From Blattamonas nauphoetae (lineage: Eukaryota; Preaxostyla; Oxymonadida): a DNA stretch of 64,000 nucleotides. Below, piece after piece: positions 32,179 through 43,713 of the stretch. The position numbers and the translations under genes were made by a program. Position 1 is the stretch's first letter; each line of letters starts with the position of its first letter. The notes below the pieces were generated by a model. The model saw nothing but the letters and a program-made list of their open reading frames with translations. It did no database searches and was not told the DNA's origin. The stretch spans positions 62,001 through 126,000 of the forward strand of contig JARBJD010000059.1 in assembly GCA_033064195.1 (NCBI GenBank), read 5' to 3'.

Positions 32179-33124
32179 TTAGTTGAAGATGAAAGGGCTT
32201 GCTGGATTAACCTCCATTGCATTGAGACCATCACACTCTCCATTCGTACTGTATTCATATCGCAGCAAATCAATAGCGAAAGATCGTGTTTGCCGATTGC
32301 AATGGAACAGCATTGCTTCGAAAAGATCTCGGCAGTACTCATCCAAATGATCGGTGAATAATGTTATATGTTGTAAAATTGGATTTCCGTCATCAAGAGA
32401 CTTTCGGAAGGCCTTTAACACATTGTGTATCCAGTAGATAACGTTTCCGACGTCCGAACGGTCTTCACTGAATTCGAGGACAAATGAAGCACATCTGACA
32501 AATCCAGCTTGTTCAATTGGAAGGGTTGTAGCAGGATTTTGAATCATAGCACGAGAGAGAAAGAGGAGTGAGCAGAAGCGGAGAGAGGAATCGAACGGGA
32601 AGCCGATGAGCATTACGAGATGTGAAAGAGAATCACCAATCATCGAAATAAAAACTGAGGAGTCAACATTGCCAGATGTGATGACGATATCAAACACATC
32701 TAAGAGTGAGCAGATGTTGGAAACGATCTCTTCGAATTCATTTTGGATCGTTCTGTAGGCTTCTTCCTGCGAATGTGTGGGTTCAGAGTGGGGAGTGCTC
32801 TATGGTAGAGATCGCAGATATGATTATTCAAAAGAATAGACACATTGAGGATTGATGTGAGTTTTTGAAGTAAAGATAGCAATATTGGCTTCACCCGAAG
32901 CAATTGCTTGTTGAATACTTCTGCTTGTTTTGGGTCATGAACCCATGCAGCCTCTATGAATTGACAATGAGTTGAAAGGAAGAGATACGTTTTGTCGAAT
33001 GCTCCAAGAAGTCGATGAACACATCCAACTGTTCAAGACCATACTGATCATCGCTCTCACTCGTATCAGAGAGAGGAGTCAAAAACATGAACCTCCTGAA
33101 GAGGATTCGAGTTCGGCCCATCAT
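32179..33124 (-). CDS. Unknown all-helical protein
   Basis: Exons on the minus strand are 33124-32989, 32953-32844 and 32766-32179 (277 residues). Introns of 35 and 77 nt restore a single frame starting MMGRTRILFRRF. The protein is rich in Leu, Ile, Phe and Ser and predicted helical throughout ('KPILLSLLQKLTSILNEEAYRTI', 'FDSSLRFCSLLFLSRAMIQNP', 'GNVIYWIHNVLKAFRKSL'). It has no obvious signal peptide or transmembrane segment. The feel is of HEAT/ARM-like repeats, perhaps a reduced relative of the oxymonad helical family seen at 15832-17103, but I cannot align the landmarks. It is head-to-head with the gene starting at 33152. Confidence 0.7.
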
Positions 33125-33151
33125 TGAACACCCACACTATTGTGACTTAAT
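33125..33151. promoter_or_regulatory. Very short divergent intergenic region (27 bp)
   Basis: If both start codons are right, only 27 bp lie between two divergent genes. If the plus-strand gene starts at its second in-frame ATG (33233), the gap is 108 bp. Either way both promoters must be extremely short or overlap transcribed sequence. Confidence 0.4.
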
Positions 33152-36100
33152 TTGAAGCTATATAGACTCAAACTCTCTCCTATTGTCTCATGTCTGTGTT
33201 TTAAATGTAATTTTATCTTTACCAGACATTTTATGCAACCTGAATCTCCACAAGACGAACCGAATAGGTCATCGTTCCATGACAGTGTTGAAATGCATCA
33301 CCAACTATTTAACGAGATAAAAGAGCTTAACCTCGACTCGCACACATCATCCTCCGAAACTCATTCTGACAGTTCACAAGAAGTTGTTTCTGAGAGTGAA
33401 TCTCATTCTTCATTAGAATTCTTGTACAATTCAACACTTCCGACAATTGTTTCAAAATCTCACACTCCAAGTCATGTTTTATCTCTTTCAACGCCTGCAT
33501 TCACTACACCACAGCCTGAAACTCACATACCATTCTCTCATCAATCACCCCCTCAAAGCTTCAAGGAACAAAGAAAGTCTCTTTCACCGACACCATCAAA
33601 GTCAGCTATTGTTAACTTTATGACGTCTAACAAAAATACAGAAGTTTCTAAGAAAGAAACCAGAAAGAAAAGTCGACATCATGGATTGTCTTCTTCAGAC
33701 GACGAAAGACCAGTAAAACGTCAAATAAGGTCCAAAAATCAAAAAAATAAACGAGGTAAACACTATTCAAACCGAAAACATTCTCCTGAAAGCAGTAACT
33801 CAGATGAATCAGACTCATCAGAAAACGAGCCCGCATCGATTGCGGATTCTGTTCTTCCATTGATCCCCATGATAGCAAAACTCCGTGAAAAAGATAAAAA
33901 TCATCCCAGAGAAGAGACATCATCAAAGCACAACGACTCAGACTTGAGTCCTCGACAATCTGAATCGACCACTCCTCAACCTTCGAAGCCACCACAATCA
34001 CAAACACAATCCACAAAATCATCACATAAAGAATCAGTTAGTCCAGTCACACCTGTTGAATCATCCGCAAAAAGCGATCAAGGGATGGTTAAAGACATTT
34101 TAGGACTCTTCAAAGATTTCATTGAACTAGAAAAAAGAAGAGCTGAAAATCCAAAAAATCTTCGAAAATCGCTCCGTTCCAGTTCTTCAAGCACATCATC
34201 TAGTTTAGTAAGTCGTGATTCATTGTCAAGTTCAACAACGACTCCACAACAATCTGAGCACAGCCCACACGTTGATATCGAAGACGAATTTCACTCACCC
34301 ATGACAAAAGTGGTTGTTGAAGTCAGGAAACCAGATTCAGACCAACAGTCATTTCTCTCCCAAACACACACGATGACTTCAGATCTGACCACAAGGAGAC
34401 ACAGATTTCACACAAATTCTGCTGCTGCACCTCCAATTTTTTCTTCCTCGTACTCATTTCATCAACCGCCGACGGGAGAAATCCAATCCCCTGAATCCAC
34501 GTTCGTCGCGGCCAAGCACACTCAACAACACATTTCCCAGCCTCCTTCCCACCATCCCTCCGTTCTCGACTCCCCTCAAACACAACACTCACATGGGCAT
34601 TCACACCAAATACCACGGAGTGATCGTCCATCCCGACATGACATTCTGATCGATAGCATCTCGTCGAGTGTGATGGATGGTGGGTCGGGTGTGTGGGGAG
34701 GGTTGTGGATGGACATGCTGCGGAAGAAAGAGGAGGAGAAGAGGAGGCATCTGTTCACCCAACGGCCGGTCGGAGAACCGATGAGAGTGAAGAACGAGAG
34801 AAGGAGAAGCACCAGCAGTGTTGCGACAGATGATCAGTCACATGAATCAGCCATTCGCAAGCCCACAACAAGCAAACACGACACCAATCGAGAAATCGAA
34901 GATACGAGGAGGAAAGGGTCATCCAATCAACCGCGGGAACAACCCAGTCTGGATGATCACGAGAGATCTGGAGGCGGGATTCGATATGCCAGATCAGCGA
35001 GACGAAGTGGAACGAACTCGGAAACGATGAGCCGAAGTGTGGCGGATATTTCTGAAGCGAAGAAATGGGACGAAAGGAGACAAGAAGAGAGAAGAAGGGA
35101 AGAAGAGAGAAGTCGAGATGAGAAAAGCACGTTCAACTCGGAAAAGGATGAGGATGGTGTTGATCTCGAAGCGTTGCTGAGAGTATTGCATGAATCGAAA
35201 ATCAGAGAAGAGGGGTTGGAGAAGAAACTCCGCGAGAAGATCGAAGAAGATGAGAGAAGGAAAGAGGAAGAACGGAGAAGAGAGACTGAAGAGCAGAAGG
35301 AAATGGAGAGAAGACTTGCTGAAGAGAGAAGATACGAAGAAGAGAGACAGCGAGAAGAGGAAGAACGAAGGAAAGAAGATGAGAAGAGACTTCAAGAAGA
35401 GGAACAGCAGATTCTCGCACGAAAACTGAGCGAAATGGAACGACATCTCCAAGCAACACAGAGTGAACTTGCAGAAACACGACGAGCGATGGCTGAAGAG
35501 AAAAGGAAGGCAGAAGAAAGGAGAAGAATTGAAGAAGAACGAAAGAAGATCGAAGAGGAACGAAAGAAGGAAGAAGAGAAGAGGAAAGAGAACGAACGAA
35601 AACGAGAAGAAAAGCGACGGAGAGAAGCAGAAAAGAAGAAAATGGAAGAATTGCAGAAGAAAGAAGAAGAACTAAAGCTCAAAGAACTGAAACGAATCGA
35701 AGAAGAGAAACGAAAGGAACTACTCAAGCTTGAAGAAAAGCGGTTGAAGGAGAAGTGGCTGAGAGAACAGAAAGAGAAGCAGGAAGAGGAAGAAAGACGA
35801 AAAGAGGAGATTCGGAAAGAGGAGGAGATGAGAAGGATGGAGGAGGAACGAAAGAAGGAGCAGATTCGGAAAGAGGAAGAAGTGAAGAGAAAGGAAGAGG
35901 AAGTGAAGAGGGAGAAACGAAGGTTGAAAAAGGAGCGGAAATTGATGGAAGAAGCAAGACGGATTTTAGAAGAAGAAAAAAGAAGAGACGAAGATCGGAA
36001 AAGAGAAGCTGAAAGAACAAAAATGGAGGAAGAGAGAAGAAAACAGGAAGAACAAAAAGAAGAGGAAAGGAGGCGATTGGACGAGACCATGCGAGAGGAG

Positions 36101-37588
36101 GACAGAAAGAGATGGGAGGAGGAGAAGAAAATGGAGGCCCAGATTCGACAAGAAGAGGAACAAAGGCGACTCGACGAGCAAAAACGAGAAGAAGCTCGAC
36201 TCAAACGGAAGGAGGAGCGACGCGCCCGCCGACTGAACGAGTCAGATTCGCCCCCATCTCGAATCAAACTCCAGTCCTCACCTCCTCATCCACAACCTGC
36301 CCCACAACCCGAAAAGACGCAGCAGGATGTCCACTCACTATTCTCCGAACAAGTTCCAATCTCGATGCTTCCCCCACGCTTTGATACCTTCTATCGAATG
36401 GCGAATGGCGGATCTGGAAGTGGGTGGAATGGAACCAGAAACGAGACAACCACTCTCACAATCGAAGATCTGCTGAAAGAAGGCGAAGAGCCAGGAAAAG
36501 CACAGAGAAGACAGTTCGACATCCCAGACACTTCCAACAACTATCTAGATTTCACCACGCAACACTCAAACATCCCTCCAATCGAACGTTACGATCTCTC
36601 CACGCATCTCCCTTCCCAGTCACCGCACGCCCATCAATATCCTCCTTCTTCTCCCCCCTCCCCCCTTCAGCACTCGCAGTCGAAAGAGTTTAGCCAACCA
36701 ACAGAACCCCGATCCTCGAAATATGTCAGAAACCCTCGTTTTCAGGACGAGAGCCAAATCAATCGAACAGCGCCATCCGCTCCTCTCACATCGTCCTCGC
36801 AGAATCGCCCACATTCCGCGTCGTCGTCGTATCGTCGCCAATCGAAACCCACAGTCTCATCTTTCGTCGAAAGTGGAAATCGAGTTGACGTTCCTGCTGT
36901 GGAGTTGTTTGAGAAGCAGATGGGACATGATCTGAACTCGCTCCATCGAGCTGTGGTTGATCTCAGCTCGTTGATTGAGAGGGAGAACAAGCGAAAACGG
37001 AAGGAGGAGAAATCGAGTGTTTCAAAACAAAGAAAACCAAAGTCGCAAACTCGACAAACATCCAAATCTCGAAGCCTCCCAAATAGGAAGCCCAATGCAA
37101 ACGACTCCACCGACTGTGCTCGTTTCGCCAAGCATCACAAGCCTCGCCCGTATCGTTCAAAGGAACAGGCAGAGGAAACCCGCGATCAACTCAAAACAGA
37201 ACTTGCGATTAAAAGAAAGGAGCAGAACATGCTGTGGCGAGAGGCACAGGAACTGAGGCGAGTGCAGGAAGAACAGGAGAGAATGATGAATGTATCAAGA
37301 GACAGAACAAGACCGGACTGGCAGGATGTGGTCCCGGACCCGAATTCTTCGCAATTTGGAGAACAGATGAAGATTCTCAATCGCAAGTTCGACTCTGTGA
37401 ATAGAACACGACACTGAGCTTGGAAACAGTCATCATTTACTGCTCTCACTCCAGTGAAGACATTCAAGAATGTACAATTGCTTGGAAACGAGTACGTTGC
37501 TTCTGTTGATGGAAATTCTCGAAGAAACAGAGAATGTCACACTCGTACAGGAATAACATTCTCTCACAACCCAAAACTCCAATTTTAA
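33152..37588 (+). CDS. Very long coiled-coil protein of unknown function
   Basis: The long exon 33152-37396 plus a likely last exon 37460-37588 give 1,457 residues. Without the last splice the frame ends at 37417. The N-terminal 630 residues are Ser/His/Pro-rich and disordered. Residues about 630-1030 are an uninterrupted Glu/Arg/Lys-rich coiled coil or single alpha-helix ('EEERRKEEE' type). A Pro/Ser linker and a basic helical C-terminus follow ('LWREAQELRRVQEEQERMM'). The 63-nt intron (37397-37459) reads into 'TFKNVQLLGNEYVASVDGNS', which has coding character right up to TAA at 37586; its donor GTGAAT is not the usual pattern here. The start may be 33233 because a TTTACCAG acceptor lies just before it. 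Structural or scaffolding work is likely; no family was recognised. Confidence 0.72.
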
Positions 37589-37845
37589 CGGTGATACCCT
37601 CAATGATTCAGCCTATTTTCAGCTTTTTTGAAGAGATGACTTAGAGAGCCGAGGGGAGTGGATCCAATGTTTGTTGTTCATTTGTCTTGATTCAAACCGA
37701 ACTTTTTGTTGAAATGATGAAAGAATAAGGATGAAACAAAACAATATTACCGAATTCGGTGCTTGTTACGGCGATTCAATCAAGATATCAGTACGTTAGA
37801 TGGAGATTTGAAAAGAAGATCGAACGATGTTCTCATCGTGAGAAA

Positions 37846-39155
37846 TCACTTCTTCATAAAGTTTATTTTGATGCCTCCAAACTTTTTCTTTGGGGGGTTC
37901 GGCTTTTTTTGCTCAGAAACAGGTGCTTTCCATCCGCCATCATTGATGGGTTCCTGGTGTTCGTCCTCGTCTATCATCATATCTGAGTCGTCATTTTTGG
38001 AAGTTTCAACATCTTTTGAGAGTTTCCATGTGCCACCAACATCGTCTAAATCATTCCGCTCCTCTATCACAGGTCGACGCACACCTGAAACAAACCACTT
38101 CATTTTCTCCTCTTCTGAGAGAAATGTATTCCATTCTCGCTCCATCTGTCGAATAATCTGTGTTTCACTTTTGGATGATCGTGTTCCAATAGCATTTTGT
38201 GTTGCCCCACTCAATTCATGGAGTGTTGTATGATCTTCCCTCCATTCTCCCGCTCCTTCGCTCAAAAGTTGTCTATTTCGCCATCTTGACCATTCCTTGC
38301 TATTTTCTTCTCTTTCTCGTGTTTCTGAATCTTTTTGTTTTTGCTCCTCTCGAATTGACCACGCGAGAGCGACACGGATTTGTATTTTTGCTTTTGGGCC
38401 AACTGAGCTGATTCCCCAAGCCCTACATTTGTCCAGAAGAGCATCAGATGTGAGATCAAGTGTTGATTGTAGTGCGTCCACGAGAAATTGACTGTACAGT
38501 GCTGGGTCTGGGTTAGAAGTCACCTTAGACTGTTTCCAGATGTTTAGCAATTCCTTGAGCCTCAATTTTTTCAATTTGGTTTCTTCTGTCTTTTTCCACT
38601 CCATTTTCAACCCAGTCATTGCATCCCTAGTCATCAACCCGTGTTTCTCCCACATGATCATGACCCTTTCGACAGAATCTTCAAAACGGGCGGCTGTGCT
38701 TCTCCCTTTGACCAAAACTCTTCGTTCATCAAGCCATCGAATGATGATCGGAAAAACATCAATGAGAAGAGTGTGGAAGACAGAGAGAGCGTGTGATGGT
38801 CGTTCTGAAGCATTCGCAGCATGAGGAGGAAGAGGCTGAGTTGAATTCGAAAAAATATCGGAGAGGAGATAAAGAAGGGCAGTGATGTGAGGTGTTGAGG
38901 GAGTTTGAAAGGAGGCGAGTGGATGAGGCGGAGTTTTGAATGATGAAGGGTGCATCGCTGAAATGATGATCTGGATAAGCTGTCCGGCAAATTCACTACG
39001 GTCGAGAACAAATACCATAATGCTTCGGATTTGTGCTCGCGAGAAAGTCAGAGAAGTGAGCTGATTTGCCAGCCATTGAATATCGGTATCCGGAAGTGAA
39101 AAACGAGTATAACGTTGGAATAATGCTTGAAGAGATAAAATATGTTCAGTTTCTT
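37846..39155 (-). CDS. CID/RPR-domain protein, SR140 (U2SURP)-like; 5' end unresolved
   Basis: The main exon reads leftwards from an acceptor at 39155 (TTTAG) to a stop at 37846, about 436 residues. Residues 1-175 form an eight-helix CID/RPR fold: 'SLTFSRAQIRSIMVFVLDRSEFAGQLIQII', 'ITALLYLLSDIFSNS', 'VFPIIIRWLDERR', 'FEDSVERVMIMWEKHG'. In SR140/U2SURP and CHERP this fold follows RRM and SURP modules in the U2 snRNP. A SAP-like helix pair ('SDALLDKCRAWGISSVGPKAKIQIRV') and an acidic to Lys-rich tail come next. No ATG opens the exon, so at least one upstream exon exists. A path through ATG 39348 (MW..YKSLISKERH..) is possible. Only about 360 bp separate this exon from SEC22, too little for RRM and SURP, so the protein seems shorter than its relatives. 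Confidence 0.68.
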
Positions 39156-39518
39156 CTAAATACAAAGTGTTTTATTTCAGGAGCGAGGTAAATTGGAGGC
39201 GAAAAAGGAACCTTTGTCCCTTTGGGTGTTGTTGGTGTTATGAGATAACCATGACGCTCCTTGCTGATGAGGGATTTGTACTGAAGAAAATTGAGGAAAA
39301 TAATTCTGTGTTTGATTATAATCACGGATCATGGTTTCAGACCCACATCTTCGACTTGAATTGGGATGAACACACTGATCGTTCAGTTCTCACAAAGATT
39401 TCTCTCAAACATTTGAGTGAGTACCCTTGTGAAGAGTTTCAATGAATGGTCAACATTTAGAAAAGAAAAGACGCAAAACGAAGTGAATATCAGAATTAAT
39501 GTGTGAAATAAATCATAG
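39156..39518. other. Contested interval: 5' exons of the CID gene or a small plus-strand gene
   Basis: On the minus strand this should hold the first exon(s) of the CID-domain gene; a donor (GTTATC at about 39248) can join in frame to the acceptor at 39155. On the plus strand an open frame from 39167 to 39445 includes an ATG at 39251 and has coding-like composition ('GSWFQTHIFDLNWDEHTDRS'). Both cannot be fully right unless the genes overlap. I have no family match for either. Confidence 0.4.
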
Positions 39519-40373
39519 TTACCCATATACAAGCTTCTTAAAAACGAGTGCAAGAACGATTGATCCCACAACAACGCTGTATGGGAGTGCCTTTCTGAGG
39601 AAAGTGTTTTCATTGAGGCGAGATGAGTTTCGATGGAATGTTCGTGAATCATCCAAAAGTGTCTGTGAAATGTCAGTGACAACTGAGAGAAGAAAATTGA
39701 AGCGAGTGAAGACGAGAGGGAGAGAGAAAAATGATGAAGAAAGACGATCAAACCATCGATTCGTTCTCCGCGACCAATCACGTCATCGATGTTCTTAGTC
39801 ATAATTTCTCGAACATCATTCAGTTCTGCATTCAGTTCATCAATCTTGTTTTGTTGAAGCGAATCAGCATAGCGACGTCTCTTCTTTTCCATTTCCATGT
39901 CAAAAGACACAAATGCATATGGTCGAATCACTGTATCAACATTTTGACCATGCAGACGAAGGAAATCCTGACTCACATCATCCAAATACTTGTAGATTGT
40001 CGATGACGGGAATGAGGCCGTGCAGATTGCCAAAAAAACGACATTCCGATCAATGACATAACTTCAGAAAAAGAAAAGAGTCAAGACGATGAGGATTGAC
40101 ACAGAAAATGAAAAATAATCAGAAATAGCAAACCAGAAGACAAATTGTCCATCCTGGATTGTGCAGCGAGGATCCGATGATAGGGTCAATTTCTTTACAA
40201 TTTGTTTTGCTTTCTGCTTCAGTGGCTCAATATCAAATGCTAATCGAGGCAAGAGGGAAATGGAACGCGAAAGAATCAACAGAAAGAACAAGTAGACTTT
40301 GGACATCCATCATGGACCCAGCAAGAATGAGACCATCAGAAAGTCGTGATATGAGCGTTGTGACAATCGACAT
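39519..40373 (-). CDS. SEC22: R-SNARE SEC22
   Basis: Exons on the minus strand are 40373-40298, 40239-40134, 40061-39754 and 39682-39519 (217 residues, the usual SEC22 size). SEC22 is the longin-type SNARE of ER-Golgi transport. The longin domain has 'MSIVTTLISRLSDGLILAGSM', 'PRCTIQDGQFVFCYVIDRNVVFLAIC' and 'FPSSTIYKYLDDVSQDFLRLHG'. The SNARE motif includes 'ELNDVREIMTKNIDDVIGRGERIDVV' with Arg at the zero layer. A single C-terminal membrane anchor ('YSVVVGSIVLALVF') ends at KKLVYG. Introns of 58, 72 and 71 nt have donors GTCTA, GTTTG and GTTTG. The gene is head-to-head with WDR48 across 60 bp. Confidence 0.92.
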
Positions 40374-40433
40374 TCTTCGATTTCTTTAGAATACGGAAGC
40401 AACTTGATCACCCATAACCATTCCGTTCTTTCC
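40374..40433. promoter_or_regulatory. Short divergent intergenic region (60 bp) between SEC22 and WDR48
   Basis: Sixty base pairs separate the start codons of SEC22 (minus) and WDR48 (plus). Both gene starts are supported by conserved protein N-termini or by splicing, so this is the best-defined bidirectional promoter in the window. No canonical TATA box is obvious. Confidence 0.45.
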
Positions 40434-43400
40434 ATGGATTCAGTCTATAAAGGACACCAGGTGCCCAAGATCGGACATACTCTTCCTTTGAACACATTCG
40501 GGACCCACTGGAATGATCTGAATATTGATCAGTGGTTCTTTACTTCACATATGTAAGATCTTCCCCACGATGGACGACGATGAGGAGTACCAAGGATACA
40601 GGAGGGACAAAATCACCTCCTTTGATGGTCATTCTCTCTCATATACGCTCTGGCTCTCAAGCAAGAACCATGTTTTTGGAGTTAACACTCTAACCTACAA
40701 TAAAACTCGGTCTGTTCTTGTTTCTGGTGGTCGAGACGCTGCAATTCGAATATGGTCAATTGGAGAAGTATTTTCCCATTATCTTAGTTCATTATTTACA
40801 TTGATCAGAATATTTCAGACACTAAATGCACAGACACGCTCTCGTTCCATCAAGATTGGGTGACAGGGGTTCTCATCCTAGAAAATCGATATCGTTTATT
40901 TCTTATGATTTTTCTTTGATGTCTTCATCAAGTTATCTCAGCTGGACAGGATGGAGCTGTAGTATTTTTTGATATGGATCAACACTCCCGTCAAGATAAC
41001 ATCAAACAACACACTGATTACGTTACGTGTTTAGCATTACACCCCAATGGAACATCATTCATGACATCCTCTTTGGATGGGCGAGCTTATCGCTTTGATT
41101 CAGGCGGGTTTCGAAACACATATCGACTGGCGAATGTTCTCCCACCATTGGACGCCAACCCAGATAATCATGGAATCTATTGTGTTGCATGTTCAAAGGA
41201 CAGCGCATATCTAGCATTTGCCTATGCAGATTTTCGAGTGGTTACTTCCACAGGAACCGCTGCGACTGAATTCAATACTCTGAGACATCCAGCCGTCGTC
41301 AAAACAATGATGTTTGTTGGATCCGAGCAATATGTATCTCTTATCTTCTTTCAAGACACTTTGTACTATTTCGTCGTTCTCTTCAACAGCTTCTGACAGG
41401 ATGTAGTGATGGAACCCTCCGACTCTGGGAATTATCCCTCTCTGTCTGCCGAGTAGAAGTGCCATTTGAAGATCCAATTTGGTGCATTTTTCAAGATAGC
41501 GACACAGATTTTATCTATATCGGCTTCAGAAGTGGTGCAATCTTCACAATATGTCCACCAACGGAGGATGAGATTGTCAAGGATTTGATTGAGCAAGAAA
41601 TCATTAAAACAGATGAAGATCGAGCTAAACTGAACCCTTCAACCCTTTATTTGGCCAGATTTACCAATGCCAGGATTCGTGTTCACTCCTTCTTCCCGAC
41701 TGTTCATGGGTACGATGATGAAGAAGTTGATGATTCCATTCTTGCTATGACCATGATTGATCGTGATCCCGACAATCCTGATGATAAAAAGTCCAAACTA
41801 CTCTGTGTATCCACGACAATGACTGGCATACACTTTCTCGTCTGTTCTTCTTTATCATCATCGTCTTTCGGTTTGTAAATCATTCTTTACTTGATTAGGA
41901 ACCGTTTTCAACACATGAGGAACCAGAAAGACCTCGTCTCTTCCATACAATCGCACCAGATCCTGCGATCGTCGAGTGTGCTTCCCTTCCGGATCAAATG
42001 CACATCATGGCGCGTCTTTCCAACAATAAAGTCCTCATGTGGAATGTTATGAACGGAAAATTGGAGAAAGAGTTGGGGATTGGCTCGATTAAAGATTTTT
42101 TGGCCCAAGCATCTCAACCAGAAGAATACCGTCATCCCTGGTTCAAAACAAGCACATCACTCGGGGTATGTGTTAGTCTACCATTCCCATCAACATTTTC
42201 AGTCAATCTCTGTCAAACTCACTGTTCCCGAGTGTTTTAGATGTTATATCCCTCGCATCCGTTGGCGACGGCGAAAAATCATTCGTGTTCGACAGAAAAA
42301 GAAGTATGCGGTTCGAATCCGACAGTGGGAAGGTATTTTGAGAGAAGACGCCATTCTGAAGAAGCAAGCGAAACTTCGCGAGATGAACAAGAAAAGGGAC
42401 GAAGAGGAGAGAGAAAGGAAGAAGAAAGAACAAGCAAAAAGGAGAGAAGACTACGAACGCAAGAAAATGATGGAGGAAGAATGCCAAATTCGGAAACTCA
42501 TGCGCGACGAGAGGATCGAAGCTGGAGAAGACCCTCAAACAATTCCTGAATTTGAATTCCCGCCTGAGGAGGTTAAAGAAGAAGAGCCACAACCAGAACA
42601 GCCGACACCAGCGGAGAAGAAGGAGGAAGATGACGATTACATTGAATTTGATGATTCGACGGAAGAGAGCTTCAGTGAGGAGGTGGAAGGGGCGGAGAAG
42701 TGGGAGGAGATTGGGAACCTTGGACAGGACTGTCTCTTCAACATCTTCAATTCGTGGAATGGATGGGATAGTTTCCACAGAAGTATGCATCTGTCTCTCT
42801 CTCAACCATCTCCTCATTTCTTTTCTATTTCCTTCCCCTCTCCATCTTCATCTCTTCACACTTCTCTCTCTCCTCCCCTCTCCCTCTTCATCTCTTCACG
42901 CTTCTCTCTCTCCTCCACTCTCTAGGCGCCATGAACGACCAGCCTGGCACACCCATCCCCCAAATCTTCCCCGACGAGACGCCCATCATCTGTCAAAACC
43001 ACAAACACGATGTAATCCTCCGTGCCCAAGTCCGAAACCTCACTCGAGCGACAAACGACGTGCAGGACGACGCATCGCAAGGGTGGAGAATGTACGGTGA
43101 AGACAATGGAAAGTACCTGATTCCCAGATGGATCACAGAATCGCTGATGGATGGGCAGCTCCCAATTAAGATCCCCGAGCTCAAAGTGATGCTGATGTAT
43201 TCGGGGAAGGTGAAGGGATTGGGGCAATATTTCCAGCCACCGATCAGCGACACAACGAGAGTCTTCCCAGTTGAGACACAACCTCTCACCAATATCGGTT
43301 CGTTCACCTTCAAGATTCCAGAAACCATGCTCGTCTCGACCCTCTATTCGTACATCCAGACGTCGTTTGAGTCACTTCTTCAGCCTCTCCCATTTCGGGC

Positions 43401-43569
43401 ACCTGCAAATGCGACAGAAAAGAAAAAACACAAGATTTCGGTTGTTCTGAGCTGTCGTGGGTCTTATCTGAAACCGTTCACCACGATGCAGACTGTGAAA
43501 ATGTTGATTTGGAGGAAAGGAAATCCGATTATCGTGAACTATTGTGCAAGAATCACTAAATCTGAATAA
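40434..43569 (+). CDS. WDR48: WDR48/UAF1 homologue (deubiquitinase activator)
   Basis: Exons are 40434-40552, 40602-40767, 40809-40893, 40933-41333, 41390-41839, 41899-42165, 42203-42782 and 42926-43569 (903 residues). WDR48 binds and activates USP1, USP12 and USP46 in animals. An N-terminal WD40 propeller is clear ('NHVFGVNTLTYN', 'LVSGGRDAAIRIWS', 'HQDWVTGVLILENRYLISAGQDGAVVFFD', 'HTDYVTCLALHPNG', 'LLTGCSDGTLRLWEL'). 'ECASLPDQMHIMARLSNNKV' and 'PWFKTSTSLGSISVKLTVPECF' match the second part of WDR48. The C-terminus ('IPRWITESLMDGQ', 'KIPELKVMLMYSG', 'TMQTVKMLIWRKGNPIIVNYC') matches the DUF3337/SUMO-like domains. A Lys/Arg/Glu-rich helix of about 100 residues between them is not typical. Seven introns; the last is 143 nt and CT-rich. 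Confidence 0.88.
42835..42914 (+). repeat. Tandem duplication of a 40-bp CT-rich unit inside a WDR48 intron
   Basis: Two adjacent 40-bp units (42835-42874 and 42875-42914), both beginning CCCCTCTCC, differ at only about two positions. They lie in the pyrimidine tract before the acceptor CTCTAG of the 143-nt intron 42783-42925, the longest in that gene. A recent slip duplication that lengthened the intron is the simple explanation. Confidence 0.85.
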
Positions 43570-43713
43570 AGTCTTTCGTTCTCTTCATTCTCCAATGTGT
43601 TTGTTTATCTTTCTTTGGATATTGATTCTCTCTATGTCAATATACATTTTTCAATCGAAATGATCCATTTCAATTCACGTGCTTGAGGTTATTTCAACGA
43701 TCATCCCATCAGG

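Noticed and set aside
42310-42320. GGTTCGAATCC, resembling a tRNA T-arm
   Set aside because: No A-box, acceptor stem or anticodon arm at the right distance, and it lies inside the continuous WDR48 coding frame.
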